Positions 58,604 through 64,000 of a DNA stretch of 64,000 nt are shown one piece after another. The notes below the pieces were generated by a model. That model ran no database searches. It had not been told where the DNA came from and saw nothing but the letters and a program-made list of their open reading frames with translations. Numbering within the stretch: position 1 is the first letter of the stretch; every line of letters begins with the position of its first letter. This stretch comes from Azospira oryzae (GTDB lineage: Bacteria; Pseudomonadota; Gammaproteobacteria; Burkholderiales; Rhodocyclaceae). The position numbers and the translations under genes are program-made. Where the stretch lies: NCBI RefSeq assembly GCF_004217225.1, contig NZ_SHKM01000001.1:124001-188000 (forward strand). The letters are read 5' to 3'.

Positions 58604-59530
58604 GTGACCACCACCGCCTTCATTACCCACCGGGACTGCCAGTTGCATGACATGGGGTCCTACCACCCGGAATGTCCCGCCCGTCTCACGGCCATCAGCG
58701 ACCAGATGATCGCCCAGGGGCTGGATCCCTATTTTTCCTACTACGACGCGCCCCTGGCCACCCTGGAGCAGATGCTGCGCGCCCACTCGCCGGCCTACCT
58801 GGAACGGCTCAAGCGCACGGCCCCGGAAAACGGCATCGCCCACCTGGACCCGGATACGGCCATGAATCCCCACACCTGGACGGCGGCCCAACGCTCCGCT
58901 GGCGCCGGCGTCATGGCCGTGGACCTGGTGCTGAAGGGCGAGGCGACAGATGCCTTCTGTGCCATCCGTCCCCCCGGCCACCACGCCGAGCGGGAAAACT
59001 GCATGGGCTTCTGCTTCGTCAACAACATCGCCGTGGCGGCCCGCCATGCCCTGGAAGTCCATGGCCTGAAGCGGGTGGCCATCGTCGATTTCGACGTGCA
59101 CCACGGCAACGGCACCGAAGACATCTTCAAGGACGATCCGCGGGTGCTCATGGTCAGCATGTTCCAGCATCCCTTCTTCCCCTACAGCGGGGCCGACGGG
59201 ACTGCCGACAACATGTGCAACGTGCCCCTGCCGGCCGGCACCGGCGGCGAGGACTTCCGCATGGTCGTTTCCGACATCTGGCTGCCCCGCCTGCACGAGT
59301 TCCGGCCCGAGCTGCTGTTCATTTCCGCCGGCTTCGACGCCCACTACGAAGACGACATGGGCAGCATGAAGCTGGTGGAGTCCGACTTCGCCTGGGTCAC
59401 CCAGCAACTGAAAACGGTGGCCCAGCGCCACTGCCAGGGGCGCATCGTTTCCATGCTGGAAGGCGGTTACGTCCTCTCCTCCCTGGCGCGCAGCGTTTGC
59501 GCCCACCTGCGGGCCCTGGCCGATCTCTGA
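58604..59530 (+). CDS. histone-deacetylase-family protein
   Basis: A 308-residue zinc hydrolase of the HDAC/acetoin-utilisation family. Active-site motifs are AIRPPGHHAERENCMGFCFVNN, VDFDVHHGNGTE (metal Asp and His) and FISAGFDAHYEDDMG (metal Asp). Bacterial members remove acyl groups from polyamines or other small amides, and the substrate cannot be told here. GTG 58604 is the start; the gene is divergent from moxR. Confidence 0.9.
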   Translation: MTTTAFITHRDCQLHDMGSYHPECPARLTAISDQMIAQGLDPYFSYYDAPLATLEQMLRAHSPAYLERLKRTAPENGIAHLDPDTAMNPHTWTAAQRSAGAGVMAVDLVLKGEATDAFCAIRPPGHHAERENCMGFCFVNNIAVAARHALEVHGLKRVAIVDFDVHHGNGTEDIFKDDPRVLMVSMFQHPFFPYSGADGTADNMCNVPLPAGTGGEDFRMVVSDIWLPRLHEFRPELLFISAGFDAHYEDDMGSMKLVESDFAWVTQQLKTVAQRHCQGRIVSMLEGGYVLSSLARSVCAHLRALADL

Positions 59531-59639
59531 GCCTTGCCCGGGACCCGGGCGCCTCAGGCCCGGGTCACATTCCTTTACACTTCTGCCCTGATCTTCGGGG
59601 TAGAATCCTGCGATCATTTTTCCCGAATTCGTGACCTCC

Positions 59640-60518
59640 ATGATTACCGGTTCCATTGTTGCCATCGTCACCCCCATGTCCGACGATGGCCGTCTCGATT
59701 ACGACAGCCTGAAGAAGCTCATCGATTTCCACGTACAGGAAGGGACGGACGGCATCGTCATCGTCGGCACCAGCGGCGAGTCCCCCACCGTCAATGTGGA
59801 TGAGCATGCCGAGCTGATCCGTACCACGGTCAAGCATGCGGCCGGCCGGATTCCGGTGATCGCCGGTACCGGCGCCAATTCCACCTCCGAGGCCATCGAG
59901 CTGACCCGCTTCGCCAAGAGCGTCGGCGCCGATGCGGCCCTCTCCGTGGTGCCCTACTACAACAAGCCGACCCAGGAAGGCCTGTACCAGCATTTCCGTT
60001 CCATCGCCGAAGCGGTGGATATCCCGGTGATTCTCTACAACGTGCCCGGCCGCACCGTGGCGGACATGTCCAACGACACCGCCCTGCGCCTGGCCCAGAT
60101 CGACAACGTGGTGGGCATCAAGGACGCCACCGGCAACCTGGAGCGGGGCGCCGACCTGATCGCCCGCGCCCCGGCCGACTTCGCCGTCTATAGCGGCGAC
60201 GACGCCTCCGCCGTGGCCCTGATCCTGCTGGGCGGCAAGGGCGACATTTCCGTCACCGCCAACGTGGCGCCGCGCCTGATGCACGAAATGTGCGCCGCCG
60301 CCCTGGCCGGCGATGTGGCCAAGGCCCGGGAAATCCACTTCAAGCTGCTGGGACTGCACCGCCATCTGTTCTGCGAAGCCAATCCCATCCCGGTGAAGTG
60401 GGCCGTGCAGCAGTTGGGCCTCATCCCCGGCGGCATCCGCCTGCCCCTGACCACCCTCTCGCCCGAATGCCACGAGCGGGTGCGCTCTGCCATGCGCCAG
60501 GCCGGCGTGCTTGCCTAA
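59640..60518 (+). CDS. dapA: 4-hydroxy-tetrahydrodipicolinate synthase
   Basis: A 292-residue TIM-barrel lyase starting the lysine/diaminopimelate branch. [25 protein letters not shown] with the proton-relay Tyr, and the Schiff-base Lys in [12 protein letters not shown]. It precedes bamC, as in E. coli. Confidence 0.96.
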   Translation: MITGSIVAIVTPMSDDGRLDYDSLKKLIDFHVQEGTDGIVIVGTSGESPTVNVDEHAELIRTTVKHAAGRIPVIAGTGANSTSEAIELTRFAKSVGADAALSVVPYYNKPTQEGLYQHFRSIAEAVDIPVILYNVPGRTVADMSNDTALRLAQIDNVVGIKDATGNLERGADLIARAPADFAVYSGDDASAVALILLGGKGDISVTANVAPRLMHEMCAAALAGDVAKAREIHFKLLGLHRHLFCEANPIPVKWAVQQLGLIPGGIRLPLTTLSPECHERVRSAMRQAGVLA

Positions 60519-60531
60519 GTTACGGAATCCC

Positions 60532-61665
60532 ATGAAGCGTATCGTTTGCACGCCCCTGGTGGCGTCCCTCCTGCTGGCAGGGTGCAGCGGCATCCTGCCG
60601 GAATCGAAGAAAATTGATTACAAGTCGGCCATCAAGGCCCCGACCCTGGAGATTCCTCCGGACCTGACCTCTCCCACCCGGGATGACCGCTATGCGGTGC
60701 CGGATACGGGCGGCCGCGGCAGCGCCACCTTCTCCGCCTATGCGGCCGAGCGGGATCCCCAGGCCCGGGGCTCCGCCAAGAGCAGCGAAGTGCTACCCCA
60801 GGTGGACAAGACCCGCATCGAGCGTTCCGGCACCCAGCGGTGGCTGGTGGTGGCCGGCACCCCCGACCAGGTCTGGCCCATGATCAAGGACTTCTGGCAG
60901 GAAACCGGCTTCCTGGTCAACGTGGAAGTGCCCGAGGCCGGCGTGATGGAAACCGACTGGGCTGAAAACCGCGCCAAGATCGGCGAGGACATCATCCGCA
61001 GCACCCTGGGCAAGATGTTCGACTCCCTCTATTCCACCGCCGAGCGCGACAAGTTCCGCACCCGTATCGAACCGGGGGCCGAGCCGGGCACCGTGGATAT
61101 TTTCATCAGCCATCGCGGCATGTATGAGGTGTATATCTCCGAAGGCAAGGACCAGACCCGCTGGCAGCCCCGGGAAGCGGATCCGGAACTGGAGGCGGAG
61201 ATGCTGCGCCGCCTGATGGTCCGGTTCGGCACGGAAGAGAAGAAGGCCGAGGCCATGGTGGCTGCGGCCAAGGACCGTCAGGTCGAGCGGGCCAAACTGA
61301 CCCGGGCCGATGACGGCCAGGGCGCCCTGGAACTGCAGGAACGCTTCGACCGGGCCTGGCGCCGTGTCGGCCTGTCCCTGGATCGGGTCGGCTTCACCGT
61401 GGAAGACCGGGATCGCTCCAAGGGTCTGTTCTTCGTCCGTTATGTGGACCCGGAAGTGGACGACAAGAAGGCCGACAAGAGCTTCATGTCCAAGCTGGCC
61501 TTCTGGAAGGGTGACGACAAGTCCGATTCCAAGATCCAGTACCGCATCCTGGTGAAGGATCAGGGCAGCAGTTGTACCGTCCAGGTGCTTTCCCGCGAAG
61601 GCGGTGTGGACCGTTCCGATACCGCCAAGAAGATTCTGGGCCTGCTGTACGAGCAGTTGAAGTAA
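60532..61665 (+). CDS. bamC: outer membrane assembly lipoprotein BamC
   Basis: A 377-residue lipoprotein (lipobox LLAGC, Cys18) of the BAM complex that inserts outer-membrane proteins. The unstructured N-terminal part (KIDYKSAIKAPTLEIPPDLTSP) that binds BamD is conserved, followed by two helix-grip domains. It is 13 bp downstream of dapA, the classic dapA-bamC order. Confidence 0.93.
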   Translation: MKRIVCTPLVASLLLAGCSGILPESKKIDYKSAIKAPTLEIPPDLTSPTRDDRYAVPDTGGRGSATFSAYAAERDPQARGSAKSSEVLPQVDKTRIERSGTQRWLVVAGTPDQVWPMIKDFWQETGFLVNVEVPEAGVMETDWAENRAKIGEDIIRSTLGKMFDSLYSTAERDKFRTRIEPGAEPGTVDIFISHRGMYEVYISEGKDQTRWQPREADPELEAEMLRRLMVRFGTEEKKAEAMVAAAKDRQVERAKLTRADDGQGALELQERFDRAWRRVGLSLDRVGFTVEDRDRSKGLFFVRYVDPEVDDKKADKSFMSKLAFWKGDDKSDSKIQYRILVKDQGSSCTVQVLSREGGVDRSDTAKKILGLLYEQLK

Positions 61666-61677
61666 GCGACCGCCGCC

Positions 61678-62445
61678 ATGCGCTTCGCCTCCCTGGGAAG
61701 CGGCAGCCGGGGCAACGGTCTGTTGGTCGAGTCCGGTGGCACGCGCGTGCTGCTGGACTGCGGCTTCTCCCTGCGGGAAGCCACTTACCGGCTGCAGCGC
61801 CTGGGGGTGGAGCCGGAAACCCTGGCCGGCGTGCTGGTCACCCATGAGCATTCCGACCATCTGGCCGGTGTGGTGCGCCTAGCTGCCAGGTTCAACCTGC
61901 CAGTGTGGCTGACGACCGGCACCGCGACCATGCTGTCGGAGTCCGAGTCCGCCTACGGGCAGCTACGGCGTATCGACAGCCAGCAGTCCCTGGCTGTCGG
62001 CGATCTGGAAATCCTGCCTTTCACCGTACCCCACGATGCCCGGGAGCCCGTCCAGTATGTCTTTGGCGACGGCAACCGGCGCCTGGGCGTGCTCACCGAT
62101 TGCGGCAGCCTGACCTCCCACGTGCTGGAGGTATTGCAGGCCTGCGACGGCCTGTTCCTCGAATGCAACCACGATCCGGATCTGCTGGCTGCATCCGTCT
62201 ACCCGCCCTTCCTCAAGCGCCGTATCGGCGGCAGCCATGGCCATCTGGCCAACGACGTGGCGGCGGAATTTCTGACCCGTTTGGATACTTCCGCCCTGCA
62301 GCATGTGGTGGCCGCCCATCTGAGCGAGAAGTGCAACCGGCCCGAACTGGCCGTGGCCGCCTTGAGCGGGGCCCTGGGCTGTGCAGCGGAGTGGATCGGG
62401 GTGGCGGATCAGGAAAACGGGGTGGGGTGGCGCAGCTTCTGCTGA
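61678..62445 (+). CDS. MBL-fold metallo-hydrolase (YycJ/WalJ-like)
   Basis: A 255-residue metallo-beta-lactamase-fold hydrolase. N-terminal MRFASLGSGSRGNGLLVE, the metal motif THEHSDHLAG (about 60-69), and HVVAAHLSEKCN towards the end are typical of the YycJ/WalJ-like group of small nucleases or phosphodiesterases. It is often next to bamC in betaproteobacteria. Substrate unknown. Confidence 0.87.
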   Translation: MRFASLGSGSRGNGLLVESGGTRVLLDCGFSLREATYRLQRLGVEPETLAGVLVTHEHSDHLAGVVRLAARFNLPVWLTTGTATMLSESESAYGQLRRIDSQQSLAVGDLEILPFTVPHDAREPVQYVFGDGNRRLGVLTDCGSLTSHVLEVLQACDGLFLECNHDPDLLAASVYPPFLKRRIGGSHGHLANDVAAEFLTRLDTSALQHVVAAHLSEKCNRPELAVAALSGALGCAAEWIGVADQENGVGWRSFC

Positions 62446-62490
62446 TGGGGCCTGGGGGAATTGATTCTCGCCCGGGGGAAAACAGGTAAT

Positions 62491-62520
62491 AAAAAAGCCG
62501 ACCCGGAGGTCGGCTTTTTT
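62491..62520. terminator. bidirectional intrinsic terminator
   Basis: AAAAAAGCCGACC (62491-62503) pairs with GGTCGGCTTTTTT (62508-62520), a 13-bp stem with a 4-nt loop. It lies between the converging MBL and lipoprotein genes, with a T-run on either strand. Confidence 0.88.
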
Positions 62521-62539
62521 CTACTGCGCAACAGCGAGA

Positions 62540-62788
62540 TTACTTCTTCTCGGCGGGAGCGGCAGCAGCTTCAGCGGGGGCAGCAGCGGCGGGAGCAGCA
62601 GCGCCTTCAGCGGGCTTGGCAGCGTCAGCAGCGGGAGCAGCAGCTTCAGCGGGGGCAGCAGCGGGAGCGGCCGGAGCAGCGGGAGCTTCAGCAGCGGGAG
62701 CCGGAGCGGCGACGACGGGTTCTTCTTTCTTGCCGCAAGCGGAAACGGCCAGGGCAACCAGAGCAGCAACGAGGAGAGAGTGCTTCAT
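62540..62788 (-). CDS. small Ala/Pro-rich lipoprotein
   Basis: An 82-residue protein: lipoprotein signal MKHSLLVAALVALAVSAC (Cys18), then GKKEEP and a tail of Ala, Pro and Glu in short repeats (PAEAAAP, PAAPAAP), ending AAPAEKK. The tail is low-complexity and probably unfolded, like the linkers of outer-membrane lipoproteins that span toward the cell wall. The repeats make its length prone to change. No family is recognised. Confidence 0.75.
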   Translation of the reverse strand: MKHSLLVAALVALAVSACGKKEEPVVAAPAPAAEAPAAPAAPAAAPAEAAAPAADAAKPAEGAAAPAAAAPAEAAAAPAEKK

Positions 62789-62865
62789 TGTTTATTCCCT
62801 ATCAATTAGTGTGTGATCCAAACAATCCTGAGGCTGATCAGCCAGGGGGGGCTAATCAGGGCGGC

Positions 62866-62874
62866 ATTATAGCA
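62866..62874 (-). promoter_or_regulatory. extended -10 promoter of the Ala/Pro lipoprotein
   Basis: On the minus strand TGCTATAAT is a perfect extended -10, about 78 bp before the lipoprotein ATG. No clear -35 is seen. Confidence 0.55.
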
Positions 62875-62936
62875 GTAAATTCAGCCGGGTATAGCCTGCA
62901 AGGCCCTTTTCTATACGCCTGGCATGTAACAGATTG

Positions 62937-63410
62937 TCACAGACCCAGGGGGGTATGGGCGACTGTGCTGCACCCTTCGGCCAGGATGGACTCGAAACGC
63001 TTGGCGTAGGGGTGGCAGGCCCGCGCATCGGCCTCGATGCATTTGCCCCGGGGCTGTTCCCGGTGGAAGCGCAGCAGGGCGTGCTCGGCATCGATCAGGA
63101 CCATGGCGTCCTGCAGGTTGGCCAGGCTTTCCGGGGCTTGCAGCCAGGTGAAGGCGTGGCCGTGCTGGCGCGCCAGCTGTACCAGCCGGGGGCAGCCGGT
63201 CTGGCTGGGGCCGGGGTGCTGCAGCACCAGGGTCAGGCGGGTATTGGGGCGGCGCAGGAACTCCTGCAGCAGGGCGATCCGTTCCGGGCTTTCCAGCGGA
63301 AAACTGGACAGGTCGCCGTCGAAGATGCGGATGGACTGCTGCGCCAGGGGCAGCAGCTGGAGCAGGGCCGCATCCAGTTCGGTGCGGCTGGTGAGAAGGC
63401 GTTCAGGCAT
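62937..63410 (-). CDS. conserved-looking protein of unknown function
   Basis: A 157-residue soluble protein with no signal peptide. It has an N-terminal helical start ([20 protein letters not shown]), strand-helix repeats ([25 protein letters not shown]) and [16 protein letters not shown] near residue 115. Codon use fits the genome, and 'IRIFDGDLS' plus '[11 protein letters not shown]' weakly recall phospholipase-D-like folds, but no HxK motif is present. It is divergent from rlmD. Confidence 0.7.
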   Translation of the reverse strand: MPERLLTSRTELDAALLQLLPLAQQSIRIFDGDLSSFPLESPERIALLQEFLRRPNTRLTLVLQHPGPSQTGCPRLVQLARQHGHAFTWLQAPESLANLQDAMVLIDAEHALLRFHREQPRGKCIEADARACHPYAKRFESILAEGCSTVAHTPLGL

Positions 63411-63498
63411 GGCGGGCTCCCGTGGAGTGCCTACCATAGCAACCACCATGGGGCGGCGCAACCGCCGCCGCCGGCTGTCTTTGCCTTTGCCGGCGCGC

Positions 63499-63507
63499 TG
63501 GTAGAAT
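63499..63507 (+). promoter_or_regulatory. extended -10 promoter of rlmD
   Basis: TGGTAGAAT is an extended -10-like element 27 bp before the rlmD ATG. Confidence 0.4.
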
Positions 63508-63533
63508 GGCGCCTTTTTTCGGGGGATGGGCCC

Positions 63534-64000
63534 ATGCCTGTCGGCAAGATCGAATCCTTGGACCACGACGCCCGGGGCGTGACGCGCCTGGAGGGCAAGA
63601 CCGTGTTCGTGGAAGGCGCCCTCCCCGGGGAAACGGTGGAGTACGCCCTGTTCCGGGAGAAACCCAATTACGCCGTGGGTGAGGTCAGCGCCGTGCTGCG
63701 CCCCTCCTGCGCCCGGGTTCCTCCCCGCTGTCCCCATTTCGGCACCTGCGGCGGCTGCAGCATGCAGCACCTGGAGCCCACCGCCCAGGTGGCGGCCAAG
63801 CAGCGCCTGCTGGAAAACAATCTGTGGCATCTGGCCCGGCTCAAGCCGGAGCAGGTCTACAACCCCATCTACGGCCCCACCTGGGGCTATCGCCACCGGG
63901 CCCGGCTGACCGTGCGCATGGTGGAATCCAAGGGGATGCTGGTGGGCTTCCACGAGAAGCGCAGCAGCTATGTGGCCGACCTGCATACCTGTCCCATCCT
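63534..64000 (+). CDS. rlmD: 23S rRNA (uracil-5-)-methyltransferase RlmD, partial
   Basis: The N-terminal 155 or so residues of an RNA uracil methyltransferase that uses SAM to make m5U in 23S rRNA. The TRAM domain ([20 protein letters not shown]) is followed by Fe-S cluster cysteines in [15 protein letters not shown], and a further Cys in HTCPI at the window end. Three cluster Cys are visible before the edge; the methyltransferase domain is outside. Confidence 0.92.
   Translation, partial: MPVGKIESLDHDARGVTRLEGKTVFVEGALPGETVEYALFREKPNYAVGEVSAVLRPSCARVPPRCPHFGTCGGCSMQHLEPTAQVAAKQRLLENNLWHLARLKPEQVYNPIYGPTWGYRHRARLTVRMVESKGMLVGFHEKRSSYVADLHTCPI

Noticed and set aside
59542..59566. Terminator between the deacetylase gene and dapA
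   Set aside because: GACCCGGGC/GCCCGGGTC can pair, but there is no T-run and GC-rich inverted repeats are common here; not strong enough to list.
62550..62720. Repetitive DNA that looks like a tandem-repeat or CRISPR-like array
   Set aside because: Units are short, irregular and in frame inside a lipoprotein gene; there are no unique spacers.

Overview
The window is a GC-rich chromosomal segment of a betaproteobacterium, most likely of the Rhodocyclales (Azospira/Dechloromonas-like). The evidence is the gene orders gyrA-serC-pheA-tyrA-aroA/cmk-rpsA-ihfB-lapAB, thrS-infC-rpmI-rplT-pheST-ihfA-merR and surE-pcm-nlpD-rpoS, a denitrifier-type heme d1 gene set, and a tmRNA gene split and permuted as known for one betaproteobacterial lineage. 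No prophage, insertion sequence, CRISPR array or rRNA operon is visible. The assignment comes from gene content and order read by eye, not from a database search.

Layout. 1-2.7 kb: the 5' part of nrdA (class I ribonucleotide reductase, minus strand) behind a cobalamin riboswitch and a tandem NrdR-box pair. 2.9-8.3 kb: an accessory block on the minus strand encoding exported proteins: two small proteins built from a repeated phage-collar-like module (C...HxH...CC...C), a 1166-residue FG-GAP protein with amphipathic strand segments, and a small Cys-containing secreted protein. 8.5-10.9 kb: ilvBN with a valine-rich leader peptide and attenuator. 11.0-12.2 kb: a lower-GC islet with one gene resembling a proteasome/HslV-type Ntn hydrolase. 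12.3-16.1 kb: nirC-F-DL-G-H for cytochrome c55x and heme d1 synthesis, behind an FNR/DNR-like site. 16.25-16.56 kb: permuted (two-piece) tmRNA. 16.6-20.8 kb: gph, ubiG, two OmpA-like proteins and an adenosine-deaminase-family amidohydrolase.

21-32.8 kb: gyrA followed by serine/aromatic amino-acid genes (serC, pheA, tyrA and an aroA-cmk fusion), rpsA, ihfB and lapAB. 32.8-41.7 kb: envelope sugar genes (ugd, rfbBDAC for dTDP-L-rhamnose, kinase-only hldE and hldD for heptose), then cysM, a PolB-like exonuclease and a periplasmic rhodanese. 41.7-49.6 kb: tRNA-Val, a candidate thrS leader/attenuator, thrS, infC (AUC start), rpmI, rplT, pheST, ihfA, a MerR-like regulator and tRNA-Pro. 49.7-53.4 kb: an H-NS-like protein and surE-pcm-nlpD-rpoS. 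53.5-58.5 kb (minus): mltB and a MoxR-DUF58-TgpA transglutaminase set. 58.6-64 kb: an HDAC-like deacetylase, dapA, bamC, an MBL hydrolase, an Ala/Pro-rich lipoprotein, an unrecognised protein and the start of rlmD.

Most of the window is housekeeping. The least explained parts are the exported collar/FG-GAP cluster (2.9-8.3 kb) and the lone Ntn-hydrolase-like gene (11.0-12.2 kb). The clearest RNA-level features are the B12 riboswitch on nrdA, the ilvB and candidate thrS attenuators, and the permuted tmRNA.
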